DNA of 64,000 nucleotides, from NCBI RefSeq assembly GCF_000466985.1, contig NZ_BATC01000004.1, positions 1 to 64,000 of the forward strand, in the 5' to 3' direction. How positions within the stretch are numbered: position 1 is the first letter of the stretch; every line of letters starts with the position of its first letter. The notes below the pieces were generated by a model. The model ran no database searches. It was not told the origin of the DNA and saw nothing but the letters and a program-made list of their open reading frames with translations. The stretch is from Brevundimonas abyssalis TAR-001 (GTDB taxonomy: Bacteria; Pseudomonadota; Alphaproteobacteria; Caulobacterales; Caulobacteraceae). Below are positions 9,757 to 19,025 of the stretch, one piece after another. A program made the position numbers and the translations under genes.

Positions 9757-10519
9757 CGGCGCCTCCGGTGAACCCCATGGCCAGGGTGCGGAACCGCTCG
9801 ATGAACACCGTGCCCACCACGCCCAAGCTGAGGGCGAACACCGACAGGCCCAGGATGATGCTGAGCGGGGCGGTGGCGAAGAAGATCTGGAACTGGGGCA
9901 TGACCCGGCCCACCAGCCCCGAGGCCAGGTTGAAGATCATGGAGAAGACCAGCACCGGGGCGGCCAGCTGCACCCCCAGCAGAAAGCTGTCGCCCACCGT
10001 GCGCACGGCCATGGCGGCGAAGTCATTCAGCAGCAGGGGGCTGACCGGCGGGATCACTTCATAGCTGCCGGCCAGACCGGCGATGAACAGGTGATGGGTG
10101 TCGGTGGCGAAGATCAGGGTCACGCCCAGCAGGGTCAGGAAGGCGGCCAGGGTCGAACCGGGCTGGGCCTGGAACGGGTTGGCGGTCTGGGCGAAGGCCA
10201 GGGTGGTCTGCAGCGAGACGATCTCCCCCGCCGTCGCGAGGGCCGACAGCATCATGCGCAGCAGGGCGCCGATCATCAGGCCGGTCGCCACCTCGCGGAT
10301 CACCCAGCCCGCCACCCCGCCCATGGTGGCCGGCAGGGGGGGCAGATAGCCCACCACCACGGGCGCAAGGGCGATGGAGATGACCAGGGCCATGGACAGG
10401 CGGATGCGCGGCGGCACATAGGCCTCACCGACGCCGGGGATGGTCATCAGCATGGCGCCCACGCGGGCGAAGATCAGCCCGCCGGCCCAGACCTGATCGG
10501 CGGCGGCGTAAGGCTCCAT
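9749..10519 (-). CDS. fliR: Flagellar export gate protein FliR
   Basis: A 256-residue, strongly hydrophobic protein with about six membrane segments. It has the family hallmarks GVGEAYVPPRIRLSMA near the N-terminus and QLAAPVLVFSMIFNLASGLVGR toward the C-terminus (cited as two adjoining parts). FliR is one of the core FliP/Q/R pore subunits of the export gate. It lies between fliQ and flhB with minimal spacing, so it is part of one transcription unit. Confidence 0.95.
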   Translation of the reverse strand: MEPYAAADQVWAGGLIFARVGAMLMTIPGVGEAYVPPRIRLSMALVISIALAPVVVGYLPPLPATMGGVAGWVIREVATGLMIGALLRMMLSALATAGEIVSLQTTLAFAQTANPFQAQPGSTLAAFLTLLGVTLIFATDTHHLFIAGLAGSYEVIPPVSPLLLNDFAAMAVRTVGDSFLLGVQLAAPVLVFSMIFNLASGLVGRVMPQFQIFFATAPLSIILGLSVFALSLGVVGTVFIERFRTLAMGFTGGAGG

Positions 10520-10526
10520 GGACGCC

Positions 10527-10790
10527 CTACATCCCCGCGATGCGTTCGGTGATCTGCTGGAAGAACCCGCCCATCAGGGCGCCCATCAGCGGCAGAAGCA
10601 GCAGTAGCGACACGAAGATGGCGATGATCTTGGGTGCGAAGATCAGGGTCGCTTCCTGAATCTGGGTCAGGGCCTGGAACAGACCGATGACGACGCCCAC
10701 GACCAGCCCCACGATCAGCACCGGCGAGGCCAGCTGGATGGTCAGCCACAGGGCGTCGCGCCCCACATCCATCACCTCGGTCCCCGTCAC
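10527..10790 (-). CDS. fliQ: Flagellar export gate protein FliQ
   Basis: An 87-residue two-helix protein. VMDVGRDALWLTIQLASPVL and IFAPKIIAIFV are diagnostic of FliQ. The GTG at 10790 gives the usual family length; an ATG at 10772 would give 81 residues and an upstream ATG 95. It is the first gene of the fliQ-fliR-flhB unit, with a CtrA-type promoter element 30-70 bp upstream. Confidence 0.93.
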   Translation of the reverse strand: MTGTEVMDVGRDALWLTIQLASPVLIVGLVVGVVIGLFQALTQIQEATLIFAPKIIAIFVSLLLLLPLMGALMGGFFQQITERIAGM

Positions 10791-10820
10791 GCGCTCAGCC
10801 CCGTCAGTCGACAATACACC

Positions 10821-10859
10821 GGGCAGAAAATGCCGGGGGCATGGTTAACAGGGGGCTAA
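10821..10859 (-). promoter_or_regulatory. Putative CtrA-dependent promoter of fliQ
   Basis: Read on the minus strand, TTAG-N7-TTAAC lies at 10844-10859, one base off the CtrA consensus TTAA-N7-TTAAC. It is followed by CATGC, then CCCGGCATTTTC, ending 30 bp before the fliQ start. The block 10821-10852 is repeated upstream of flgB (17208-17239) with 30 of 32 positions identical. That two flagellar operons share it argues for co-regulation, as known for class II flagellar promoters in Caulobacter. Confidence 0.7.
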
Positions 10860-10952
10860 GATCGGCTGATCGCATCCCTTCAGCCGGAGAAATCGTATGG
10901 AAAAGGACTCCTCGATTGGACCCTCATCGCCACGATCCGCTATGGACGCCCC

Positions 10953-11533
10953 ATGACCGACGACAACACCCCCGTCTCCCAGACCGACGCCGAAGCCGCC
11001 GTGCGCACCCTGATCCGCTGGGCCGGCGACGATCCCGCCCGCGAAGGCTGATCGACACCCCCGCCCGCGTGGCCCGCAGCTATCGCGAACTGTTCGCCGG
11101 CTACGAGGTCGATCCGCGCGAATATCTGGAGCGCACCTTCCAGGAAGTGGGCGGCTATGACGAGCTGGTGATCCTCAAGGACATCCGCTTCGTCAGCTTC
11201 TGCGAACACCACATGCTGCCGGTGGTGGGCAAGGCGCACGTGGCCTATCTGCCCACCGACCGGGTGGTGGGCATCTCCAAGCTGGCGCGGGTGGTGCGCG
11301 GCTTCGCGCGGCGCCTGCAGATCCAGGAGAAGATGACCGCCGACATCGCCCGCACCATCCACGAGGTGCTGCGTCCCGAGGGCGTCGGCGTGATCATCGA
11401 GGCCGAGCACAGCTGCATGACCATGCGCGGCGTCGATGTGCCGGGCGCCAGCCTGATCACCAGCCACCTGATCGGCGTGGTCCGCGACGACCCCCGCACC
11501 CGCGAGGAATTCATGCGGCTGGCGCGGGGCTAG
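10953..11533 (+). pseudogene. folE: GTP cyclohydrolase I, frame broken once
   Basis: Begins ATG at 10953 ([20 protein letters not shown]) and hits an early TGA at about 11049. Restoring one C at 11046-11049 joins it to the rest: [20 protein letters not shown], the zinc ligand motif CEHHMLPVVGKAHVAYLP, and the second zinc Cys in EAEHSCMTMRG. The corrected length of 193 residues is normal. FolE makes dihydroneopterin triphosphate, the first step to tetrahydrofolate. It is an essential pathway gene with otherwise perfect conservation, so a sequencing or assembly deletion is more likely than a real null. Confidence 0.85.
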
Positions 11534-11540
11534 AAGCGGA

Positions 11541-11567
11541 CCCTCTTCCCCCTCAAGGGAAAGAGGG
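11541..11567. terminator. Bidirectional terminator-like hairpin after folE
   Basis: CCCTCTT pairs with AAGAGGG around a C-rich/G-rich core, followed by TTT. It lies exactly between the 3' ends of folE (plus) and the amidohydrolase gene (minus), so it could serve both. Confidence 0.55.
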
Positions 11568-11575
11568 TTTCCGGG

Positions 11576-14500
11576 TCAGTGCTCGCCGTGGTCATGGCCG
11601 TGGACCTGGCCGATGGCCTCGTCCGGGGCCAGGGTGTCGCCGTCCTCGCCCTCGAACCAGAACGGGCGGCGTGGCTGGCCGCCCACCTCGTCCATGTTGT
11701 CGTCGAAGATGCGGCCGTTGATCACCGTGTAGCGGATCGAGGTGGAGTTCCGCAGGTTCTCCAGCGGGTTCTGCGACAGCACCACCAGATCGGCCAGCTT
11801 GCCGGGCTCGAGAGACCCGATGTCGCGATCCATGCCTAGGGCGCGGGCGCCCTGGATGGTGCCGGCCTGCAGCGCCTGGTGCGGGCTCATGCCGCCCTGC
11901 TCCAGCATCCACATCTCCCAGTGGGCGCCCAGCCCCTCGCGCTGACCGTGCGGCCCCAGCAGGACCGGCACCCCCAGCTCGGCCAGGCGTGCGGCCTCCC
12001 GGGCGACCGAGATGTGGTTCAGCTCGTTGTCCGGCACATGCACGGGGCGGCGCGAGCGGGCGTCCACGATGCGGCGGGGCACGAAGCGCAGCAGGCGTTC
12101 GTTCCGCCAGACCTCGCTTTCCTGGTACCAGTAATTCTCACCCCAGTTGCCGCCGTAGGCCACCGTCAGGGTCGGATTGTAGGCCACGCCCGTCTGGCTC
12201 CAGAGCTGGTGCACATCGGCGTACAGATTGGCCAGCGGGATGGCGTGCTCGATGGTGGTGTGACCGTCCACGATCATGGTCATGTTGTGCTGGAACAGCG
12301 AGCCGCCCTCGGGCACCACCATCATGTCCAGTTCGCGCGCGGCCTGGATGATCTGCTGACGCTGGTCCCGACGGGGCTGGTTGTAGCTCTTGACGCTGAA
12401 GGCGCCCGCCGCCTGCATCCGGCGCAGGGTCGACCGGGCGTCGTCCAGATCCTCCACCACCGCCGTGAAGGGCGTGGCGGCGCCGTACAGGATCGTGCCG
12501 GTGGAGAAGATGCGCGGCCCCAGCACCCTGCCCGCCCGCGCCAGTTCGCTGTGGGCGAAGATCTCGCTGGTGTCGTTGGACGGGTCGTGGATGGTCGTGA
12601 CCCCGAAGGCCAGGGACGCGTAGTTCACCCAGCTCTGCTGCGGGATGATCTCGTTGGACCCCATGGAGCCGTGCCAGTGACCGTCGATGATGCCGGGGAT
12701 GATGGTGGCGCCGGAGGCGTCCACCGTCCGCGCGCCGGCCGGGACCGTGACCGATCCGGCCGGGCCGACCGCCGCGATGCGGTTGCCGTCGATGACGATG
12801 GTCCCGTTCTCGATCACCTCGTCGCCGTTCATGGTGATCAGCCGGGCGCCGGTCAGGGCCAGCACGCCGTCGGGCGCCGCCGTCGGATGGCTGAAGCCCA
12901 GATTGATCCCGCGCTCGGGCGCCTCGGGCAGTGTCTCGGGCGCGCCCTCGACGAAGGCGAAGGCCTCGTTCAGATCGCGTGAGAACAGCTCCGGCCCCAG
13001 CGACCATTGCAGGCGGCTGGAATCGCCGGACCAGTGCAGCCACTCGCCCGCGTCGCGGGTGACCCGGGTCTGGGGCAGGGCCCCGCCCCCGGCGCTGAGC
13101 GACACGCCCCGGCCCGTGCCGATGAAGGGGGCCACATAGGCGTTGAAGCGCTCGGTCCAGGCGATCCAGTTCTGGTCCGGCGAGATGAAGAACTCGGACG
13201 CATACTGGCTGGTCAGGTGGGTGCGCTCGTCCGAGCCGTCCAGGTCGATGGAGCGGAACTCCCGCACCCCTTCGGCGCCCGAGGCCGTGAAGAACAACCG
13301 GTCGCTGTCGGCGCCGAACTGGGGCTGCGAGCCCGAACCGACCACCAGGGTCGGCTCTCCGCCGCCCGCGGGCATGGCGTAGACGCCGGTGTCGCGGCTG
13401 TAGAGACCCGAGCGCAGCCCGCCCCCCGACACGGTCCGGTAGACGATGGTCCGGCCGTCGGGCGAGAAGGTCGGCTCCACATAGTGCCCCGGCCCCTGGC
13501 TGACCACGCGGCCGTTCCCGCCCGAGGCGGGAACCACGCGGATGGTCCCGAGCTCGTCGTCGCTCCAGGTGGTGTAGACGATGGAGCGGCTGTCGCGGGA
13601 CCAGGACGGATACAGCTCGAAATGGTCGTCCTGACGGGTCAGGCGGCGCGCCTGTCCGGTCGGCAGGTCGCGAATCCACAGATGGCCCAGGGCCTCGAAC
13701 ACCGCGCGGCGGCCGTCGGGCGAGGTCTCGGCCCAGCGGACCATGCGCACGTCGAACTGCTCGGGCGCCACCTCAACCGGGCGGCGCAGGGCGTCCTGCA
13801 CCCGGCGGGTGTCGGTGACACGGAACGGGATGTCCGCGACCTCGCGGCTGTCGATGTCGATGCGACGGATGTGGCCGCCCGCCCAGAAGACGATGGACTG
13901 GCTGTCCGGGGTCCAGCTGATGCCCGGATAGACCCCGTGGATGGCCCAGGTTTCCTGAAGATCGCGGTCCAGCCCGTCATGGATCGGGATTTCGCGGCCG
14001 GACTCGATGTCCATCAGATACAGGGTCGACTGGTACCGGACCCGCCGGATGAAGGCGAGCCAGCGGCCGTCGGGCGACGGGGTCGGCCGGATCGCGCCGC
14101 CGGGCCCGGTCACATAGGGCTCCACCTCGCCGGTCTCCCGGTCCAGGCGCTGGATCACATAGATCTGACCGTTGGGGTCCTTGCTGTATTCGAAGGTGCC
14201 GCCCGGCGTGGCGTCGTCGCTGAAATACAGATAGCGGCCGTCCGGCGAGAACACGGGCTCGCCCGAGTCCTTCTGCTGGGTGCGGCGCTCGGTCAGCTGC
14301 ACCCCGGAGCCGCTGCCCGAGCGGTGATAGAGCCACATCTCGCCGGCCCCCAGCGAACGGCCGGAGGTGAAGTGCTTGCGCGCCACGATGAACTGGCCGT
14401 CCGGAGTCCAGTCCGGCTGGCTCAGCAGGCGGAAGGTCTCACGGGTGATCTGGGTGGTCTCGCCGCCGGCCCGGTCGATGGTCCAGATGTTGTCCCCGCC

Positions 14501-14978
14501 GCCCCGGTCCGAGGTGAAGGCGATGGAGCGCCCGTCGGCGACCAGCGGGGGTGCATGTCCCAGGCGACGCCCGAGGTGAGATTGGTGGCCGGGCCGCCGC
14601 CGATGGGCATGACATACAGGTCGCCCAGCATGTCGAAGACGATCTCGGTTCCGTCGGGGCTGACATCCACGGACATCCAGGTGCCCTGGGTGACATCGAT
14701 GGGGATGTCGCGCGCCGGGCCCATGGGGTTGTTCACATCCCAGCCTCGTCCGTCTCACCCGCGCCGGGAGGCGGCTCGGTGGGGCCTGATCCCACGGCTT
14801 CCTGTTGCGCCAGCTCCTGCTCGAGGGGCCGCGGCTCCTGCTCCTGCTGTTCGGGGCTGTCCGCGTCGGACTGGTCGGCAGGTACCGGCTGGGGCGTCGG
14901 GGCCGGCTGGGGTTCCTGGGCCCACGAGGGGCAGCTGATGGCCAGGACGGCGACGCTCGCCAACAGGATGCGCTTCAT
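11576..14978 (-). pseudogene. PD40 beta-propeller / amidohydrolase fusion, frame broken twice
   Basis: Signal peptide at the start (MKRILLASVAVLAISC, ATG 14978), then a Pro/Glu/Gln linker. A long beta-propeller of TolB/PD40 repeats follows (many SPDGR and SWTPDSQSIVF-like units). The C-terminal third is a metal-dependent amidohydrolase with the HWHGSMG metal site, a late VLLGPHG segment and the closing GSLEPGKLADLVVL. The frame is lost near 14743 and near 14534, each cured by one added base. The corrected length is about 1134 residues. It is a secreted or periplasmic hydrolase of unknown substrate; WDVNNP after the first fix matches the known family N-terminus. Confidence 0.8.
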
Positions 14979-15104
14979 GGGGAATATCCAACGGGCAGCT
15001 TCGCGGCACGCGCGCCGCGGCCGAATGTCTAGACGACCTTCGCGCGGCTTGGCGAGCCTTTGAGAGATTTTGGCGTCCCGGGCGGCTCGCGCTAAGGCTT
15101 GATC

Positions 15105-16007
15105 ATGACCGATCCCTCGCAGCCGCCCGACCCCGTCGATCTGCGCCGCGCGTCCGACGACGGCGACGCCGAAGCGGCCCACCGCCTCGCTGTGCTGGCG
15201 GCGGTGGGATTCCGCATGCCGCCGGACTGGACCCTGGCGCTGGGGCAGCTGGCCCGCGCTGCGGCCCTGGGATCCGGAACGGCCCGCGATCAGCTCGCCG
15301 TGCTGGCGCCGGACGCCGGGCCTGTCGCGGCCGGACGGGACGATGCGGCCGCCTGGGATCAGGCCGCGCGGGCCGTCGATCTGGCGTCATGGCTGGCGCC
15401 GCCGCGCCCCATGATGATCTCGCCGGGTCCGCACGTGCTGTCCATTCCCGGGTTCCTGCCCCCGGCGGCCTGCGACTGGATCATCCAGAGGGCGTCGGAA
15501 CGGGTCGGGCCCGCCGAGGTCTATGACCCGGCCACGGGGCTGGGGCGGCGCGAGGGCGCGCGAACCAACAGCGCCTGCGCCTTCGACCTGTGGTCTCTGG
15601 ATCTGGTCATGGTTCTGCTGCGCGAGCGGGTGATCCGGGTGACCGGTCTGCCGGCCCATGGCCTGGAGCCGTTGCAGGTGCTGCGCTACGACACCGGCGA
15701 AACCTTCGACTGGCACGTGGACTATCTGACGCCCGACCAGCCGGGTCTGGCCGAGGACATGGCCCGAAAGGGTCAGCGCATCGCGACCCTGCTGGTCTAT
15801 CTCAATGAGGACTATGAAGGCGGTGAAACGGCCTTCGAGAGCACGGGGCTGAGGCACAGGGGCGCGCGGGGCGACGCCCTGATGTGGGCCAACACCCTGC
15901 CGGACGGCCGTGTCGACACGCGCACCCGCCATGCGGGCCTGCCGCCCGTGAAAGGGGTCAAATGGGTGGCGTCCCAGTGGTGCCGGAGCGGGCCGCCGCG
16001 GCGCTGA
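15105..16007 (+). CDS. 2-oxoglutarate/Fe(II) oxygenase, prolyl-4-hydroxylase-like
   Basis: A 300-residue protein. The N-terminal third has Sel1-like helical repeat character (AEAAHRLAVLAAVG). The C-terminal domain carries the iron-binding HxD in DWHVDY and the distal His plus 2-oxoglutarate Lys in RHAGLPPVKGVKW. It also has the LLVYLNEDYEGGETAF strand characteristic of P4Hc domains. It probably hydroxylates a protein side chain. ATG 15105 is preferred to a TTG two codons earlier. It is convergent with fliE. Confidence 0.85.
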   Translation: MTDPSQPPDPVDLRRASDDGDAEAAHRLAVLAAVGFRMPPDWTLALGQLARAAALGSGTARDQLAVLAPDAGPVAAGRDDAAAWDQAARAVDLASWLAPPRPMMISPGPHVLSIPGFLPPAACDWIIQRASERVGPAEVYDPATGLGRREGARTNSACAFDLWSLDLVMVLLRERVIRVTGLPAHGLEPLQVLRYDTGETFDWHVDYLTPDQPGLAEDMARKGQRIATLLVYLNEDYEGGETAFESTGLRHRGARGDALMWANTLPDGRVDTRTRHAGLPPVKGVKWVASQWCRSGPPRR

Positions 16008-16017
16008 GGCCTCAGCC

Positions 16018-16326
16018 TCAGATCGGCATGCGCATGATTTCCTGATAGGCGCTGATGACCTGATCGCGGACGGCCATGACGGTCTCCAGGGAGGCCTCGG
16101 CCGAGGTCACGGCGGTGACCACGTCGATCAGTTCGGCGCGGCCCTGGATGGCGGCCGACATCTGGGTCTCGGCCGCGCGCGACTGCTGCACCGTGTCGCC
16201 GATCACCGACTGCAGGATGTTCGAGAATTCCGAGCCGCCCGCCGGGGCGACGTTTCCGCCGGCCGCCGAGGGAGCCGCCGCGCCCTGGGTGGCCGCATAG
16301 GCCCGCGCCGCCATCATGGGGTTCAT
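16018..16326 (-). CDS. fliE: Flagellar hook-basal body protein FliE
   Basis: A 102-residue protein ending in the conserved helix pair (SAEASLETVMAVRDQVISAY, then QEIMRMPI). FliE links the MS ring to the proximal rod and is an early export substrate. It is the last gene of flgB-flgC-fliE, 12 bp after flgC. Confidence 0.94.
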   Translation of the reverse strand: MNPMMAARAYAATQGAAAPSAAGGNVAPAGGSEFSNILQSVIGDTVQQSRAAETQMSAAIQGRAELIDVVTAVTSAEASLETVMAVRDQVISAYQEIMRMPI

Positions 16327-16338
16327 GGCTTAAGCCTC

Positions 16339-16725
16339 CTAGCGCTTCAGCAGGTCGAGGATGCGGGTGTCCATGGCCCGCGCCGTCTCGATGACGTTGA
16401 GGTTGGCCTCATAGGCCCGCTGGGCCTCGCGCATGTCCATGGCCTCCACCAGGGTGTCGACGTTGGGCCGCATCACATAGCCCTCTTCGTTGGCGGCCGG
16501 GTGCGACGGGTCGTACTCCATGCGGAACTCACCCATGTCGCGCCGCACCGCGGCCAGCTGGACGCCGGTGCCGCCGTCGAGCGCCTGGGTCTGGAACACC
16601 GGCATCTGGCGGCGATAGGGCTCGCCCCCCGCCACCAGGGCCGTGGACTGGGCGTTGGCGATGTTCTCTGCAATGACGCGCATGCGCGATTGCTGGGCGC
16701 GCAGCGCCGAGGCCGCGATGTTCAT
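16339..16725 (-). CDS. flgC: Flagellar proximal rod protein FlgC
   Basis: Start MNIAASALRAQQSRMRVIAE with the rod-family N-terminal motif (ENIANAQST). The C-terminal motif is MREAQRAYEANLNVIETARA. The ATG at 16725 fits the family start, whereas the upstream ATG adds ten Pro-rich residues. The length is 128 residues, slightly short for the family. It lies between flgB and fliE in one unit. Confidence 0.93.
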   Translation of the reverse strand: MNIAASALRAQQSRMRVIAENIANAQSTALVAGGEPYRRQMPVFQTQALDGGTGVQLAAVRRDMGEFRMEYDPSHPAANEEGYVMRPNVDTLVEAMDMREAQRAYEANLNVIETARAMDTRILDLLKR

Positions 16726-16769
16726 GGTCGGGTTCCGGGGGGGGACGGGATCAGGCATTGCTCACTCCT

Positions 16770-17183
16770 TTAGCCCGCGCCGGGCTTGCGTGCGGCCATG
16801 CGCAGCATGTTCAGGGACTTCTGGTAGAAGCCGATGGCGGCGTCGTGGGCCATGCGGCTCTCGGCCATGCGCAGCATCTGCTCCTCGACCACCACCGAAT
16901 TGCCGTCCAGCGTGGTTTCGGAATCGGGGGAGGTCATGGAGGCGTAGTTGATCCCGCGCTGGGGCTCCATGGCTATGTGGGCCGTGCTGGTGCGCATCAT
17001 GCCCACCCCCTGCGTCTGACGCATCATGGCGTGGGCGAAGTCGTCTGGCGCACGCAGGTCCCGGGCGGCGAATCCCGGCGTATCGGAATTGGCCACGTTC
17101 TGGGCGATGACCCGCTGACGCTCCTCCAGCCAGCCGAGTCGGCCGCGGATGGCGTCGAACAGGGGGATGTTGTCCAGGCGCAT
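16770..17183 (-). CDS. flgB: Flagellar proximal rod protein FlgB
   Basis: A 137-residue protein. The N-terminal motif QNVANSDTPGFAARDL and a helical C-terminus with MLRMAESRMAHDAAIGFYQK are typical of FlgB. It is first in flgB-flgC-fliE and is preceded by the same promoter block as fliQ. Confidence 0.94.
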   Translation of the reverse strand: MRLDNIPLFDAIRGRLGWLEERQRVIAQNVANSDTPGFAARDLRAPDDFAHAMMRQTQGVGMMRTSTAHIAMEPQRGINYASMTSPDSETTLDGNSVVVEEQMLRMAESRMAHDAAIGFYQKSLNMLRMAARKPGAG

Positions 17184-17207
17184 GAGATTCCCGCCACAAT
17201 GGCTACT

Positions 17208-17239
17208 GGGCGGAAAATGCCGGGTGCATGGTTAACAGG
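17208..17239 (-). promoter_or_regulatory. Putative CtrA-type promoter of flgB operon
   Basis: A 32-bp block, 30/32 identical to 10821-10852 upstream of fliQ. On the minus strand it reads GTTAACCATGC then CCCGGCATTTTC, ending 25 bp before the flgB ATG. Only the TTAAC half of the CtrA box is perfect; the upstream half, seven bases away, reads GAAA. Confidence 0.65.
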
Positions 17240-17317
17240 CCGTTTCCTCAATGGGTCGTTAACCACGATCCTTAATGCTGAGGCGCGAATCCGGCGTGTG
17301 GCCGGCGGGGCGGTTGA

Positions 17318-17593
17318 ATGGGTTTTCTTGATTTCGCGCGGGCGATTCTGGGCCTGGCCATCACGCTGGGCCTGATCGGTCTGGCGGCCTATGCCCTGCG
17401 CCGCTATGCGCCTGGCCTGATGGTGCGCTTCCAGGGCGTGCGGGGCGAGCGCCGCATGCAGGTGGTCGAGACCCTCGTTCTCGATCCCGCCCGCCGCCTG
17501 ATTCTGGTCCGTGTGGACGATGAGGAGCGGCTGATCCTGCTGGGCGAGGGCAAGGAGCTGATCGAGCCTCGCGGCAAGGATGGCGGGGCGTGA
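17318..17593 (+). CDS. fliO: Flagellar assembly protein FliO
   Basis: A 91-residue protein with one N-terminal membrane helix (about 5-27) and a small beta domain, RMQVVETLVLDPARRLILVR, typical of FliO. FliO helps assemble the FliP ring of the export gate. It overlaps fliP by 4 nt (GTGA), indicating coupled translation. Confidence 0.88.
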   Translation: MGFLDFARAILGLAITLGLIGLAAYALRRYAPGLMVRFQGVRGERRMQVVETLVLDPARRLILVRVDDEERLILLGEGKELIEPRGKDGGA

Positions 17594-18414
17594 CCCGGCC
17601 GGCCGTGCTCGCCCTGCCCACCCGCGCCGAACTGAAGCGCGCCCTGCGCCTGTCGCTGATCGTCACCCTGGTCAGCCTGAGCCTGGGCCTGATCCTGCCC
17701 GTGGCGGCCATCGCCCAGGAGGCCGCCCAGTCCGGGTCGGCCATCAGCATCGATCTGGGCACGGGGGCGGGCCTGACCGAGCGGGTGGTCCAGCTGGTGG
17801 GCCTGATCACCGTGCTGTCGCTGGCGCCGTCCATCGTCATCATGACCACCAGCTTCATCCGCATTGTGGTGGTTCTGTCGCTGCTCAGGACCGCCCTGGG
17901 CATGCAGCAGTCGCCGCCCAATGCGGTGCTGGTGTCCCTGGCCCTGTTCCTGTCGGCCATCGTCATGGCGCCGACCTGGCAGGCGGCCTACGATTCCGGC
18001 ATCCGGCCCCTGATGGACCAGCAGATGGAGCTGCCCCAGGCGTTCGACGCGGCGGCCGAGCCGGTCAAGGGCTTCATGCTGGATCAGGTGGGGCCGCGCG
18101 ATCTGGAGCTGTTCACCCGCATGTCGCGCATCGATCCGCCGGAAAGCGCCCAGGATCTGCCCCTGCGGGTGGTCACGCCGGCCTTCATGATCTCGGAGCT
18201 GAAGCGCGCCTTCGAGATCGGCTTCTTGCTGTTCGTGCCGTTCCTGGTCATCGATCTGGTGGTGGCCAGCGTGCTGATGTCCATGGGCATGATGATGCTG
18301 CCGCCGGTGATCATCAGCCTGCCGTTCAAGCTGATCTTCTTCGTGCTGGTGGACGGCTGGCGGCTGGTGGCCGGATCGCTGGTGGAGAGCTTCCAGCGCG
18401 CGGCGGGCAGTTAG
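17590..18414 (+). CDS. fliP: Flagellar export gate protein FliP
   Basis: A 274-residue protein with a cleavable signal-like N-terminus, then the FliP signature FIRIVVVLSLLRTALGMQQ. Later come the LPLRVVTPAFMISELKRAFE segment and FLLFVPFLVIDLVVASVLMS. FliP forms the pentameric core of the export pore. GTG start at 17590, overlapping fliO. Its TAG stop overlaps the stop of the convergent pilin gene. Confidence 0.95.
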   Translation: MTRPAVLALPTRAELKRALRLSLIVTLVSLSLGLILPVAAIAQEAAQSGSAISIDLGTGAGLTERVVQLVGLITVLSLAPSIVIMTTSFIRIVVVLSLLRTALGMQQSPPNAVLVSLALFLSAIVMAPTWQAAYDSGIRPLMDQQMELPQAFDAAAEPVKGFMLDQVGPRDLELFTRMSRIDPPESAQDLPLRVVTPAFMISELKRAFEIGFLLFVPFLVIDLVVASVLMSMGMMMLPPVIISLPFKLIFFVLVDGWRLVAGSLVESFQRAAGS

Positions 18415-18593
18415 CCGCCTGACGCCGCGCCGGACACGGCGTTGGCCGCGCCGATGAACACATTGGTCGCGGTCTCGCCGAACAGGGTCACCGCCCCGAT
18501 GATGACCAGGAAGATCAGGGCGCAGATCAGGCCGTATTCAATGGCCGTGGCTCCACGCTCGTCCGAGGCCAGCCGACGCACAAACCGTTTCAT
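18411..18593 (-). CDS. Flp family type IVb pilin
   Basis: A 60-residue protein. The basic leader and ERGATAIEYGLICALIFLVI are the hallmark of Flp/PilA pilins processed before the Glu-rich mature start. A Gly/Ala tail follows. Flp pili of Caulobacterales mediate surface contact and phage binding. The tad assembly genes are not in this window. Its 3' end overlaps that of fliP by 3 nt. Confidence 0.9.
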   Translation of the reverse strand: MKRFVRRLASDERGATAIEYGLICALIFLVIIGAVTLFGETATNVFIGAANAVSGAASGG

Positions 18594-18614
18594 GCCGCCC
18601 CTCCGCGGTTCAGA

Positions 18615-19025
18615 TCACAGAAGGTCGCGCAGATAGGCGACCAGCGGTGCGTCGGCGGGGGGCATGGGATAGTCCGACATGCGGTTCGGCCTGACCCACG
18701 CCAGGGCGGCGTGCTCATGGCGTGTCACCGCACCCTCCCAGCGTCTGCACAGATACAGTGGCATCAACAGGTGAAAGGATTCGTAAGCGTGGCTGGCGAA
18801 CACGAACGGGGCCAGGCAAGCCTCCTTCGTCTCGACGCCCAGCTCTTCGCGCAGTTCGCGGATCAGGGCCGCTTCGGGCCGCTCGCCAGGCTCCACCTTG
18901 CCGCCGGGAAACTCCCATAGCCCCGCCATCTGCTTGCCCTCGGGCCGCTGGGCGATCAGCACCCGGCCGTCGGCATCGATCAGGGCGGCGGCGACGACGA
19001 GGAGGGTGGGTAGAGGGGTGCTCAC
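18615..19025 (-). CDS. mutT: 8-oxo-dGTP diphosphatase-like Nudix hydrolase
   Basis: A 136-residue protein. The Nudix box is complete: GGKVEPGERPEAALIRELREELG. It is preceded by VLIAQRPEGKQMAGLWEFP, typical of the MutT subgroup that removes oxidised nucleotides. GTG start at 19025 overlaps the argJ stop (GTGA). It is the last gene of a ppiC-argJ-mutT unit with 4-nt overlaps. Confidence 0.88.
   Translation of the reverse strand: MSTPLPTLLVVAAALIDADGRVLIAQRPEGKQMAGLWEFPGGKVEPGERPEAALIRELREELGVETKEACLAPFVFASHAYESFHLLMPLYLCRRWEGAVTRHEHAALAWVRPNRMSDYPMPPADAPLVAYLRDLL

Noticed and set aside
13007-14938. Long plus-strand open frame opposite the amidohydrolase gene
   Set aside because: Antisense shadow of high-GC coding; the minus strand has clear PD40 and amidohydrolase motifs.
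14733-14978. Separate secreted Pro/Glu-rich peptide of 81 residues
   Set aside because: One added base near 14743 joins it to the WDVNNP start of the propeller, so it is the N-terminus of the large hydrolase.
17259-17275. CtrA box for fliO (TTAA...TTAA)
   Set aside because: Spacing is nine, not seven bases; without other support this was not called.
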